NCBI GenBank assembly: GCA_001566295.1
Contig: KQ964261.1
Location: forward strand, 124,001 to 188,000
Direction of reading: 5' to 3'
Source: Microdochium bolleyi
Taxonomy: Eukaryota; Ascomycota; Sordariomycetes; Xylariales; Microdochiaceae
DNA length: 64,000 nt
The notes under the pieces were generated by a model. It was given only the letters and a program-made list of their open reading frames with translations, had not been told where the DNA came from and did no database searches. A program made the translations under genes and the position numbers. Shown in pieces: positions 34,971 to 46,573 of this stretch; the first letter of the stretch is position 1; the number at the start of each line of letters is the position of its first letter.

Positions 34971-36412
34971 ATGGCGGAAGCCCTCGCCATTGCTGGGGCA
35001 GCAATAGCCGCCGTCGATATAACACTAAAGCTTGCAACGGCGCTGAAAAAGCTTTGGAAATGTATCAAGGACGCAGATTCAATTCCAGAGGAGATCGACC
35101 AGTATTATAAAGAATGTTCCCTGTTCTCGAAAATTCTACACACAGTTGACAACATAGCCAAAGATATCAGATCATACCCGCACGAACAGGCAGATCGAAA
35201 AACTCAAGAACTGGCGAATGCTGTAGTGCAGCTATGCAAAGCCATCGAAAAGAGTGCCCGGGTGGTTGTCAAGTGCTTTGCTGACGTTCGCTGGAGCGAG
35301 GCCAACATTTTGGAAAAGCTCCGATGCAGGCTTCAGTGGCACATCAATAAACCTGACATGGTAGCTATTCGGCTGAGCCTTTTGAGCTCCCAAAACAGCT
35401 TGTCTTTGCTGCTTGGGCTCTATAACTTTGAGTGGGCGGTTAAGCAAACTGCTCAGGGCCAAACGCTCACACATAGAATGTAAGTTAAAGTGTTGGGCGT
35501 AGCTAGTCGCTCAGCCATTATTGACGACCCCGAAGAGCAATCGATAGGCTTCGTATACACCAGCAATTGCAGCAGCAAGAAAAGTATGTCGCAGCCCTAG
35601 AAGCCAGATGGATTGAACAAAAGGCAGCGTTCGAATCTGTCGTTGGGCGACAGTTCGCAACCATTCTGGATTTCAGCAACGATATTCGGAAATACGTTAA
35701 GAGCGCTGTCCAGGCGGAGATGGAGCGGTTCGAATCTTGCAGCCCTCCAGTCAACACGTCGGTGCGGAACCCAGACGGACCAGGCCAGGCGTTAAAGGAA
35801 GTTCGCTCTCCATCTACAACAGAGAGGATCTACCGAGAACACTCAGCATATCTGAATACGGAACGCTCCCTCGTGCTCGCTCGACCACTTGCATCTCAGA
35901 GTTTGGACAGCCAAAATCTGGCGAGGCACTCGAACTCAAAGACAACATCGCGCGCCTCGTTGCATATCAAACAACCTCGACCAGGAGTGGTCGGTGTTCG
36001 GGTGCGCGATCGTGGTGACGGGCAACCGAGTGATGAGTTCGGCGAATGGCCATCGCAGGTGATCGACCTGGAAGATCTCGATGATGCCACACAAACCACT
36101 CCAGAGAGCACCAGGCAAGCCAGTGCCGCTGTAGAGAACCATGGCAGTGCCAACTCGATTGGGAGCACAAGATCGCGCAAAGACGGGACAGGTACTGTTG
36201 AGACTGGACGAGTTCGAGTCGCGCGGCGTGGAAGCGAGGTGCTGCACGATGCAAGCTCTGCGACCTCATCAAGACACGGGCTGGAGGAGGACGATCACGG
36301 GAGTGGTGAGGATGTTGAAGGAACATCCATCTGGCAGGCCGCCCCCCCGTTCGGAGGAGCCGGGGGCAGGCGCCGGCCACGGAAGCCACGATCGCCTTCG
36401 CCCATCAAGTAA
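34971..36412 (+). CDS. HeLo-like/STAND N-terminal domain protein without NACHT
   Basis: A 457-aa protein from exons 34971..35479 and 35548..36412. The 68 bp intron is GTAAGT...GATAG; phase 2 on both sides gives HRMLRIHQQLQQQ. The N-terminus (MAEALAIAGAAIAAVDITLK, then alpha-helical segments with LWKCIKDADSIPEEIDQYYK to about residue 165) resembles the fungal N-terminal domains found on NLR-like STAND proteins and their partners (HeLo-like or SesA type). A coiled-coil (about 170-215) and a long Ser/Arg/acidic disordered tail ending RRRPRKPRSPSPIK follow. No nucleotide-binding or repeat domain is present, and no NLR gene lies nearby. A role in incompatibility, cell death or signalling is inference only. 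Confidence 0.7.
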
Positions 36413-36997
36413 GCGTAGTTGATACACAAATACATGCATGTGCCACCAAGGAACTATGATCCTCGAGCTCGAGATGCCGACTGTTTTTTCAGTAATGGCC
36501 TACTCCTTACATGCTTTGTGTACATGAGAATAAGAACAAGCAAATCCAGTCACCAGACGTGGAGGAAATGAGGCTGCTGGGCGGCTGACGTGATTGGCGG
36601 GATGACGCAGTCGTCGACGGAACCCCTGAAATGAAGTCCGGGGCTGCAGGTACTCTTAGGTGGCCTCAAGGCGCCCAGGTACCTGGTCTGGTGGATACAT
36701 GGCTCCCCAGGCAGCCAATCAGCACGCTGGAGACTGTCCCGGCCGGAGAAGAATGGAAGGCGCGAGCGTGGAGTCCACCGCCGCTGCCCCGTGGCGACCG
36801 GCGGCCGCCCAATTTGTTTGTGTTATGCACCCGACACAAGATCAACAAAAAAAAATCCCATGTCTCGCCCGAACACAAGACCGCTCCCGCGTCTGTCCCC
36901 CCTCTCCGCCATTCCTTTCTCCCATCCCACTTCTTGAGAACGGACGCCTGGGCGAGCAACAGCGACTCCCGTGCCGGCACTGCACCACATCGCCACA
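36413..36997. other. Intergenic, ERG4 promoter
   Basis: This holds a CCAGGTACCTGG palindrome at 36675, an A-run near 36846 and CT-rich leader sequence just before the ERG4 start. No gene is seen. Confidence 0.5.
36675..36686. repeat. Palindrome CCAGGTACCTGG
   Basis: A perfect 12-bp palindrome about 310 bp upstream of the ERG4 start. It shares the AGGTACCT core with other sites in this window. Confidence 0.75.
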
Positions 36998-38918
36998 ATG
37001 ACCGGACGATACTCGCTCCGTGCGACTCCTCGGTAAGTCGCCCCTGCTCCGCATCGCGACTCGATGGTGCTCTCGCAATGTGCCTACACCGCGCCACTGC
37101 TCGCTTTTCCGACCAGCCACGTCGAGTGTCTATTCAAACACGGTCTGACCTGTAGTCGTTGTGTGCAGCAAGAAGGAGCTTTACGAGGGAATGGTGGAGA
37201 CCCCAGGCCGCCGCACCTCGCGCCGCGTGACACCTCTGAACGGCATTGACGGCGCCTCGGACGAGGGGGAGTCGAGCTCTGCGGCCGAGACCATCGTTAA
37301 GAAGAAGTCGGCGACTCGGAGACGTACCGGCAAGTTCATTGAGCACACCGACGACTCTGACGTTGCCCACGACATATCCCTCGAGGCGATTGCCGAAGTC
37401 AAGCCTTCCAACGGTGCAGCCAATGGCCACGCAGCCAAGGATGCCGCCCCAGCAGCGCCTGCCAAGATGACACCGGACAACATCGACCATTCCAAGCTGG
37501 TCGACGGTTGGGCGCCGGGTCTGGACAAGAAGGTTGACTATTCGCCCCATTTCGAGTTCGGCGGCAGTCTTGGTGCCCTGGCGCTCATGATCGGGTTCCC
37601 GGCCTTGATGTACTACATGTGGATCGGCGCAACCTACTACGACGGAAAGCTGCCGTTGCCCACGGAGGGACAGTCACTGTTTGACTTCTTCCGCCACCTC
37701 GGTCATCTCATCTACACGGGCGCCTTCCCGACTCTGCAGGCGTGGAAGATTTACTGGGTCTACTACATCTTTGAGGCCGTTCTGTACCTCTATGCTCCTG
37801 GAGTGTACGGATACGGCAAGCCCCTGCCTTTCGAGGATGGCAAGCAGCTTCAGTACTACTGCTCCGCGTACTCCAGTTTCTACATCACCATCGCGACCAT
37901 GGCCGCCCTCCACTTTACTGGCTGGTTCCCCATCTACACCTTCCTCGACGAGTTTGGGCCCCTCATGTCTGTCGGCATTCTCTCAGGTTTCCTGTGTGCT
38001 TTTGTTGCATACTTCTCGGCCCTTGCCCGAGGCGCTCAGCATCGTATGACCGGCTACCCTATCTATGACTTCTTCATGGGTGCAGAGCTTAACCCTCGCA
38101 TGTTCGGCATCCTTGATTTCAAGATGTTCTACGAGGTCCGCATTCCCTGGTACATCCTCTTCGGCATCAGCGCCGCCGGTGCTGCTCGCCAGTACGACCA
38201 GTACGGTTATGTCAGTGGCGAGATGTGGTTCCTGGTCATGGCCCACTACCTCTATGCCAATGCCTGCTCCAAGGGCGAACAGTTAATCATCTCAACCTGG
38301 GACATGTACTACGAGAAGTGGGGTTTCATGCTCATCTTCTGGAACATGGCTGGTGTCCCCCTGTCCTACTGCCACTGCACTCTCTACCTCGCCAACCATC
38401 ACCCTTCGACCTATGCCTGGAACAAGTGGGCTCTCGGTCTCCTCTTCGTGAGCTACCTTGGTGTCTACTGCGTGTGGGACCAGGCCAATGGTCAGAAGAA
38501 CGCTTTCCGCGCCATGGAGCGTGGCAAGCTCATCAAGCGCTACACTTTCCCTGCGCTCCCGTGGATCTACATCGACAACCCCAAGACCATCCCTACCAGC
38601 ACTGGCGACAGCCTGCTCGTTGATGGCTGGTGGGGTTACGCGCGCAAGATTGCGTACACGTGCGATGTATTCTTCGCTCTCTCCTGGGGACTGATCACCG
38701 GCTTCGAGAGCCCCTTCCCGTGGTTCTATCCCGTCTTCTTTGTTGGCATGATTATCCACCGCGCCACAAGAGACATTCAGCGGTGCCGCATCAAGTACGG
38801 CGATGCATGGACGGAGTACGAGAGGCAGGTGCCTTACCTCTTTATTCCTGTAAGAATCTTCTACCACAATTTCCGAGACATCGCCCAAAAGCTAACTTCT
38901 CTGTAGTACGTCATCTAA
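36998..38918 (+). CDS. ERG4: Delta(24(24(1)))-sterol reductase, ergosterol biosynthesis
   Basis: This is the last enzyme of ergosterol synthesis, reducing the C-24(28) double bond with NADPH in the ER membrane. Exons 36998..37032, 37169..38849 and 38907..38918 give 575 aa. The first exon (MTGRYSLRATPR) joins KKELYEGM through a split Arg codon. The last exon is only 12 nt and supplies YVI plus stop, completing the family ending LFIPYVI. A polar N-terminal segment precedes about eight hydrophobic spans. Hallmarks are NMAGVPLSYCHCTLYLANH, LLVDGWWGYARKIAYTCDV and RCRIKYGDAWTEYERQVP. The distinction from ERG24 or DHCR7 relatives rests on these and on length. Confidence 0.95.
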
Positions 38919-39433
38919 GCTCGAATCGCTTTGGCTAATCGTCTTGCGGGTCCATTGTGCCTTCACATGCTCGCAAGGCTATGCATCGCATGACTGTGCA
39001 GAGACTCTTTTGGCTGATTGCATAGTCCGGCTGCCAGCAATACATACGGCAAACCCTTAACACTTCCTTGTAACATACTTAAAGTACGCCGTGGCATTTT
39101 AATCACGCGAGGACTTCTCCGCGACCTGTAGAAGTACGATTCAGCTACTATAGGATATTGATAATGAATTGACGCTGTGGAAAACGAATGTTCTTCATAC
39201 TGATAGTCAAGACACCTATCGTGCCAGACTAGTGCATTGCTGCCGGTGGGAGGCATAAGAACGTCGATGCACATCCTAGCAGCCACGTGGTATGCTCATT
39301 GGCCAAGCGATGATGCAGCTCATTGCTAGTTTGAAGTGTGCTTTGCTGTATAAGCCAGTCTGGAATGATTGAGACACGCGACCTCAACAAATTAGCAATC
39401 GAAGACATCTAAACCACATCTGTTCTGCTGCGT
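38919..39433. other. Intergenic, ERG4 3' flank and PAQR promoter
   Basis: AT-richer 3' flank on the left. A TATA-like box at 39349 precedes the PAQR gene. No other signal is seen. Confidence 0.5.
39349..39354 (+). promoter_or_regulatory. TATA-like box of PAQR gene
   Basis: TATAAG lies 80 bp before the ATG at 39434. Position and composition suit a core promoter. Confidence 0.35.
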
Positions 39434-41161
39434 ATGCTGAAAGCTTCCACTGACCTGTTCAGCATGCGAGCCACTGAAGTGCCGTCAGCAGATGTCTCTA
39501 TGGCCAGGATCACGAGACGGGCTCACAACGGCGTCAATGGCCGTGACCAACTGCAGACCGCCGGTAAAACTGCGGTACCCAATGGCAACGAGCACAAGAC
39601 ATCGCCAGGTCCAGATTCGAAACAGCCATCCAGGTCGAGCACCGGGCTAGACTGGGCGTGGGCTGTAGTCACCCGTCGGCAACGAGCCCGCCCACCATCC
39701 TCGTCTTCATCATCGTCGTCGTCATCGTCGCCGCCGAGACGCAAAGCATCGTGGGGTCCCTCACAGCTGCTCACCTGGGACCAGGTACCGTCCTGGTACG
39801 CCCAGACGGACCGCATCCGCACGGGGTTCCGGCCTGTCACGCACTCGACAGCGCAGTGCGCCGCAAGCCTGGTGTATCTGCACAACGAGTCGGTGAACAT
39901 CTACAGCCACCTCGTGCCGGGCGCCGTCTTCCTCGCTGGGGCGGCGGCGCTGCTTCTGCTGCTCAGTTCTCCGCTGTCCTCGGAGATCCCACTATATCAG
40001 CTGCTACCAGCCTCTTTAAGAAATCAAGACGCATCGGGGCCACCTCCAGCGATACCAGCAGCAGCACCACCGCCCACAACAAACGATACGCCGCCACTGA
40101 CTTCCCGGCCCGAGCCGTCGTCATCGCCGTCGTCGCCGCGGACGGACATGCTGGTGATCACGCTCTTCTTGGCCACCTCGGCCGCGTGCTTCGGCACCTC
40201 GGCGGCATACCACGCGCTCGTGTGCCACTCGCGCGCCGTCGCCGAGCGATGGGTCCGGCTCGACTACGCGGCCATCGTGCTGCAGATCTGGGGCAGCTTC
40301 ATCAGCGGGCTGTACATGTGCTTCTACTGCGAGCGGGGACTGAGGAACGGGTACTGGGCTATGGTGAGTATTGTGTTCTTCTTAACTTACTCCTCGTGGA
40401 GCATTGCTCATATTTCTGGTTTGGTGCTGTGACTTCGATGAGAGGAGAGACCCAGGAACCTCGTGCCCTGTTGATCGCGGGCCCAAATATCGTCAAGATG
40501 TACAGTGATCACCACGTGTTTGTCACAAGAGCCAGATCCGCTAAGCAAAGCACGATGCTCCAGATCACGACGCTCTCAGTGATGACGGCCCTGGTCGTGC
40601 TCGACGCCCGGCTGCAGAGCCTGCAATGGCGCATGCTGCGCCTCGGCGCGTTCGTGGCCACGGGCCTGTCCGCCCTCGCGCCCATCGCGCACGCGGTCGC
40701 CATCTTCCCCTACGGCCAGCTCGACAGGCAGTCGGGCCTGCGGTGGTACTATCTCGAAGGGCTGTTCATCTTGGCCGGGGCGGTGGTGTATGCTGTAAGT
40801 CTTCCTGACCTTGACCGTCGATTAGTGCTGGGAGGCGGCTCCGGCATGGGTCTCCTTACCGCGTGTAACGGATACTGGATGCCGCATTTTCGACGCCAAT
40901 GTCAACGGCACTCAATCTTTCAACCCGGCAGGCCACACAACATTGCCGTCCACGTACAACTCCCGCTGACCCACGACTTGTGCGAGAACACAGACACACT
41001 TCCCGGAGTCCTCCCGGCCGGTTAGGTACGACATATGGGGCGCCTCGCACCAGCTGTTCCACGTGCTCGTCGTGATGGGCGCGCTCGCCCACCTGTACGG
41101 TATTGTCAGCGCGGCGGAGTGGAATCACAGGCATCCGCGCTGTCCGGCGGTGTATGCGTAG
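39434..41161 (+). CDS. PAQR / hemolysin III family seven-TM receptor (Izh-like)
   Basis: A 442-aa membrane protein of the progestin/adipoQ receptor family. Exons are 39434..40363, 40564..40794 and 40994..41161, with unusually long introns of 200 and 199 bp. The last acceptor (CACAG at 40993) is chosen because it restores FPESSRPVRYDIWGASHQLF. Motifs are VPSWYAQTDRIRTGFRP before TM1, SAAYHALVCHS in TM2 (Zn ligand His) and SHQLFHVLVV in the last span (two further His). The polar N-terminus has an 11-residue Ser run (codons 39698-39730), and an unusual Pro/Ser-rich loop of about 50 residues lies between TM1 and TM2. Yeast Izh proteins act in zinc and lipid homeostasis; the ligand here is unknown. 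Confidence 0.87.
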
Positions 41162-42338
41162 ACGAGGTGGGCAGAGTGCATGCGGCGACCGGCAGGTTAC
41201 TTAGACTATATCTTGTGTCATGAGTTAATACTTGGAAGCAACGTTCTTGGTAACTCGACCAGATAGCTATGGGACACTTCATGTCATGAAAAGCGGCGCA
41301 GAAAGATCAGCATAGAATACAAGTAGAACGACACAGAGATGCATAAGATAGACGAAGGATTCAAGCATTTCCAATAGAGCGGAGATGCTCGGCCACTAAA
41401 CAATGTAGATTGCAAACCATCATCGCAGAGTCTTCCGTGATTGTCGCCGCAAGGGTTTACAACCCGAACTTTGCTCACGATTTCAGGGGAGGCCTGTTCA
41501 ATCGTCATGACCATGCTATTTATGGTCCCAGGATTAGAACATCCAACTGTATTTTTCCTTGTGATCACACATACCATATTTCGCGAGTATTTATGGCAAT
41601 GGACCTCCCGTACTCGTCGCCAACTGCGCTTGTACTGACGCGCAATATTCGGACTGCTTCCACATGCCGCCTCAGCAAGCTGCTCCCCCTGTACATGCAT
41701 GACCACCTCGACCGAATCAAGACCCTCATTGTACAGAGCACCGTCTTTTCACAAAAGGACAGAGGGCATGCTGCACACATCAGGGGTTTCTCTGCCCAGG
41801 GGTCCTTCTCGGTCCCTCATATACCAGCAAGCTCCACCCAGTCGACCAAACCCATGAGCAATCCAGCGGTGACGGGCCCGTAATGTTACATCCCGATCTC
41901 ACCGGCCCACCTCAATCACGGCAAACATTGCCGCGATGCTGTCCGCCACAGAGAACAACACGCAGCGAGCGGCGAGGAAGTGTCGGTGTGTGTGGCACGT
42001 TGACCAAGGGGAAGTCGTGTCGCCAGAAACATCGAAGCCCCAACAAACCTCACCGTGTTGGCTCCGGTGTGGCCGACTAAGTCGATATCTCGTTGCCACG
42101 GAATCAGAAGGCGGAAGGCATGCATTCAGTTGTGATGATGAGTTTCTCCAGTCATAAATGTCTTTTATTTTCTCTCGAGTCAAGTTATCTTCTTAGAGTG
42201 CTCTTTGATGGATATCAAAAACCCTCCCCTTTTACTCGAGAAACAGCAACAAAAAGACCCAAGCTATACATCAGAACATAAAGTTTCTCTTTCCTCCTCA
42301 AACCCCGGTCAGACCAAGAATCGAACGATCCTTCTTCT
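41162..42338. other. Convergent intergenic region
   Basis: This lies between the PAQR gene (+) and the secreted-protein gene (-), so both 3' ends fall here. Frames at 41284..41706 and 41410..41883 overlap on opposite strands and have no domain. No gene is supported. Confidence 0.45.
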
Positions 42339-42818
42339 TTAGTTGACCTTGGCCTGGCCGAGGTTGTCGATGGTGCGGGCGCCGTCGACGAGCTTGCCAC
42401 CGGCGGCCTTGGCGCGGCAGAGGTTCTTGCCGCGCTCGACGGTGTTGTTGCAGGTCAGGTTGACCTGGGCGACGCAGGAGAGACGGCTGCCGCCTGTGAT
42501 TTTTGCCAGAAACGGGCCATGGTCAGCATACTGGCTCCCATTATTACAGGAAGAATGTGTGGGGTAAGACTCACAATCCTGACCACCGGGGACGCAGCGG
42601 CCCTGCTGGCCGTTGACGGTGCAGGAGTCCTGCTTGACCGAGGTGTTGGCGACGCAGCAGGTGCCGTTGGGGACGGGGCGGCCGGCGTTCTGGCGGGCGT
42701 GGATGTCGGCGACATCGACGAGGTCGCGCTCGGCGTTGCGGATGCCCTCGGTGTCGAGGATGGCGGCCGAGGACAGGGCAACGAAGCCGAGGACAATGGT
42801 GGCGAGAGAGAACTGCAT
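42339..42818 (-). CDS. Small secreted cysteine-rich protein
   Basis: A 132-aa predicted secreted protein from exons 42575..42818 and 42339..42493. The 81 bp intron (GTGAGT, branch GCTGAC, acceptor CACAG) is a multiple of three and contains no stop. The signal peptide is MQFSLATIVLGFVALSSAA. The mature part has eight cysteines in a CC-C-C-C-C-C-C order (NGTCCVAN through NLCRAK) and two N-glycosylation sequons near the Cys region. The order does not fit hydrophobins (C-CC-C-C-CC-C). It resembles fungal small secreted proteins that are often considered effector candidates, but no activity can be assigned from sequence. Confidence 0.8.
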   Translation of the reverse strand: MQFSLATIVLGFVALSSAAILDTEGIRNAERDLVDVADIHARQNAGRPVPNGTCCVANTSVKQDSCTVNGQQGRCVPGGQDCESYPTHSSCNNGSQYADHGPFLAKITGGSRLSCVAQVNLTCNNTVERGKNLCRAKAAGGKLVDGARTIDNLGQAKVN

Positions 42819-45086
42819 TTTGAATATGGGTTTGGGGTTGTTGGTGTTTTGAAGAAAAGGGCGGGAATAAAAGTACTCGAAGAAAGATAAGTTGAATAAA
42901 GTTGTCTTAGGAGCGATAAAGACCGACCGGCGGTTGAAGAGAGAAGATAAAAGGCAGATAGACTGGAGGGTTTATGTTGCGATCGAAGGATGGAGAGGAA
43001 AGGGAGGGAAGTGATGGGATGGAGGGAATTCGCAGGTCTTCTTATACTGCGGGAGAGTTGCACCCATCTCCACTTGTGGACTGCCTGGCCATGTCGTGTA
43101 ATTGCGAGGCTCGTCGTGTCCTGCCTCCCGAAACCCCGTGGTGGCTCTCGAAACGGGCCTGTCCAGACGTCTGGATTGGCGGAAAACAAAACACCAGGCG
43201 GTTGTCGGATCTGACCAGGGGCGGAAGAAGTGAAGGGTGCCTTGCAGGCCTCATCAGCTGCCCAGCGGGTGAGACGCCTCCCCTTGCGGGCGCAGGTCTG
43301 AGGTTCAGGTGTGCGCCGGGGCCCAGGGGGTCCCATGGGCGGGCCCAAAATGGCATCGGCAGCAGGGGTGGCCGCCGGCAAGGCGCCCGAGCTGGGCACG
43401 CTGCTCGATCGCGCGGCCGTCGGGGAGGCTCGTCCTGGCCGTGGCTATTGGTGTCTGGCGCATGCGCATAGTTTCTGCGTAGATGAGACGAAACCCGCCT
43501 GGGGGTTGTGGCCAGGCTCAGGGGGTTGCTGCACAAGTGGCACTGCGGCGCCCGCCCTGGTCTGGAAACAAGCCATAGCACGCCGTGGTAATGCGTGCGC
43601 GGCTGCGCCCCTGGCCGCACGTGTGTCAAGATCGTCTCGAGTTGTGCCGAACCCGCCGCTCCTGGCGCACAAACACCACGCCAGCATCGTGACCTGCTGA
43701 CGCGGTTGGCGCAAACATGCGCATGTCCCCAGCCCGCGGCGGACCAGCTCAGCCGGGGCAGGCGGCATCACCGGCAGCACCGACAGCACCGGCAGCCAAC
43801 AACCAACCCCCCGAGGCGCAACCTCGGATCTTCGTCGTGACCTCGGTGCAACGATCCGATAAGCATCAATCAAAGTGCATATTAAACCCGATAGCCGTGC
43901 ATGTAGATTGATTGATTGAATGATTAATTAATACCCTACCCTAAGTACAACAGTGAAGATCCGGTGCGCCCCGATCGTGCCGCCTTCAGGGGCACTTGCC
44001 AGATTCGTGCACTGCCAGTGCCCCTGATTGGGCAGGCTCCACGCCAAGGCGATGTTGCGATTGGGCCGTTCTCAAGGTGCTTTAGGCGCGCCCAGGCTGG
44101 GAATAGCGCAAGTTGGAGGCTGCACAGAAGCATTGTCCTTCCACAACGAAAACCTACTTTAAGTACACATCTGAGGCAGGTCCCTGCAAGCACTGCCATC
44201 CGGAGATCTCGGTTTGGCTAAAGTTAACCTGCTCCTGAGGCTCGACAGTGTTGTCGTACAGGTATTGATTGTAGCGCTGCCAGTCTGTGAGTAGTGTCGG
44301 TGCGGGAACAAAATCTCTCATCTATTCGTGGCCAGGCGACTTTACTTCCTTGCTGCGCACAGTTGCCTGCAAATCTCTGTCATCAAGTTTTGAAGTGATC
44401 GTTGCTGATTTTGCGCATTCAAAGGACCTCTCAGAAAGACGCGAGAAGGTCCACGAGAGTGACTGAGCTGGCAAAGTCCAGACGGCATCAATGGACCATC
44501 ACGCATAGGACACGGCGTGGCTTGACTGTGCGGGAGCTGCAGCTTATAAGTATCATAGTCCGGGCTCTTGAGCGGCGGAGCATTTTTCCGAGGGCAGTCA
44601 TTGTCAACTTGAGTGTTGCAAAGACCACAAGTGTGTGCCCACATTCACGCAGAGACCATAATTTGGGGCTAGGAACTCCTGGCTGATTGATTATATCGTG
44701 GCACATCTTATACTTGTCATGGTGCCTTGGCAGCACGGATGTTCGCCGGAAATCAGTCAACATTGATGTTCCGTAGCCATCAACGACTGACTGGCTGCCT
44801 CCAAAGCTTACAGGAGACAGGGCAGCTCATTTAATGATAAAATTCAGGCAACACGGCCATGAGAGCCTTGACGCTTTGGAGCCTCACGAGGCTCGTCATG
44901 GTGATGAGGTATCAGAGATTTAATACAACACACACCTTTCCAGCGATGAAAACTGCATTGTGCTCCTTGTATAATCTGTCTGCTAAACTCGTCAGCATCT
45001 ACATATTCCCCAAAAGTCGATTCATCAAAAACCACACACATACGCAACACATCACCTAGCTCTCAACAAAAAATAGTTCGACGCCA
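42819..45086. other. 2.3 kb intergenic region
   Basis: This separates divergent genes: the secreted-protein gene (-) and the 45087 gene (+). The 5' leader of the former includes a TATA-like box at 43041. GC-rich frames at 43042..43629 on the minus strand lack any domain. An AT-rich patch with short TGAT repeats lies at about 43908-43936. No gene is supported. Confidence 0.45.
43041..43046 (-). promoter_or_regulatory. TATA-like box of secreted-protein gene
   Basis: On the minus strand this reads TATAAG, about 220 bp upstream of the ATG at 42818. The distance implies a leader of about 190 bases, which is plausible for a strongly expressed secreted protein. Confidence 0.35.
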
Positions 45087-45794
45087 ATGGTCCCTCTGGC
45101 CGCGGCCGCGGCCGCAGCCGCGGCGAAGCGGAACACGTGGATCGGCTACTGGAGCCGCCTGCTACGCTCCTGGACCGAGAGCCCGAACTGGTGCGCGCCG
45201 GACAGGGTCCTCGAGCTCAAGACCGACGGGGGCATGCACGTTCTCTGGCTGACAGACACCGACGACGGCGATGGCGACAATGAGGCCGGGGCGGAGACTG
45301 CCAGACTGCACATGGTGATCCGGTTTGGCTGGTGGCTACCGATCACCGATGACGACGACGACGACGACAACGACAAGGGGAATGACGACGACAATAGGAA
45401 TGACGATGAGGGTGGTGTAGACGAGGATCCGATCGACTAGGACTCGATCACGGTCTTCCGCCTGCACCACGACGACGAGGTCTACCAGCGCCCCGGCGTG
45501 CTGGTGCTCGAGGCGCTCATGCAGCTGGCCAGGGAGGATCCGTTCAAGCTGCACATCCTGAAGGTCTCGGGGCGGGAGGAGAGGCAGCCTGCAGCCAAGA
45601 TTCTGTTTCATCTGATGGAGGAGGGTGAGTCTGTTTCTCATTCCCGGGGGATTTCTAGCTGGTAAGTAGGGGCCACGTTTCGTCACAGTTGGGCTGACAA
45701 TGCCGCTGCAGAACCTACGCCGCCCAATACTCCTGTCGGTCAAGCCAGCTTCCCGGTCGGTCTGCCAGATGCTGCGGCTGATACCATTGAGTAA
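45087..45794 (+). CDS. Uncharacterised protein gene with an in-frame TAG
   Basis: The frame opens MVPLAAAAAAAAAKRNTWIG and continues through a Trp-rich segment to an Asp/Asn-rich tract (about residues 85-115), then meets TAG at 45438-45440. The same frame stays open afterwards with coding-like sequence (DSITVFRLHHDDEVYQRPGV to LFHLMEE). It then reaches a good splice donor at 45625 (GTGAGT), a branch GCTGAC and an acceptor CTGCAG at 45711. The last exon, 45712..45794, ends FPVGLPDAAADTIE. Exons 45087..45624 and 45712..45794 agree in phase. The TAG is therefore a disabling mutation, a readthrough codon, or the acceptor of a 128 bp intron starting at GTGATC (45313). I do not recognise the family. 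Confidence 0.5.
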
Positions 45795-46573
45795 CTATTG
45801 TCCGTGTCTTGAATTCTCGGAGAGTAAGGCGCAGGACTTAGCTGAGATAATTGTTGAGGTATTGCGCCGGGGCTGACTCAAGTTTCCTCGGCTCAGCCCT
45901 GAAGAGTATTTCATGCCTGTTAACTCCCAATAGATGCCAACCATAACAGGTCGTGGATTCATATTGGCTGAAACGAGATGTCCAGCAAGTTTTAGAAAAT
46001 AATAATAAAGTAACATTCACTTTTGTACCATTATTGTGCTTGAATGTCCCTCAAAATCAAAGGGACAAAAAAATAAAAATAAAAATTACCGCGGGCTGAA
46101 GCAAAGGCAGAAAACAGAGACCAAAGAATACGAGGACGCTGGTCACGCGCAGCGGAAGATCTTTCATTGTGTCTATTGGCTACGCCATATCTGTCTATCA
46201 CTTCTTCTGTTTTGGCTACTTTGGACGAAGGAATCCTGCCAAGTTGGTACAACAGGATGAATGGCATCGCTCTCAAGCATGGTGCAATGGGCAGATCGAT
46301 ATTTTGTCTCCTACAACCAGTCGACATTTCTAGAGACTTACAATATTCACGATTGCATAGCATGAAGGTCTTGATTGCTACGAGAAGTCACGGACAAGCT
46401 GTGCACCTAAGCCATCAGAGTTGTGCAAAGTCTAGCAAATGCGCTCATCATTTGGAAGTCTATCTATTGGATGTCCAAGCACATACTGTAAAACAACATG
46501 TCATACAACAGCAGAAACTCCAAGGCCATGACCGTCATAACTGTTCATGTCGTGCTGATCCTAACATGACCAC
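45795..46573. other. Convergent intergenic region
   Basis: AT-rich 3' flanks of the 45087 gene (+) and the polymerase epsilon subunit gene (-). No coding signal is seen. Confidence 0.5.
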
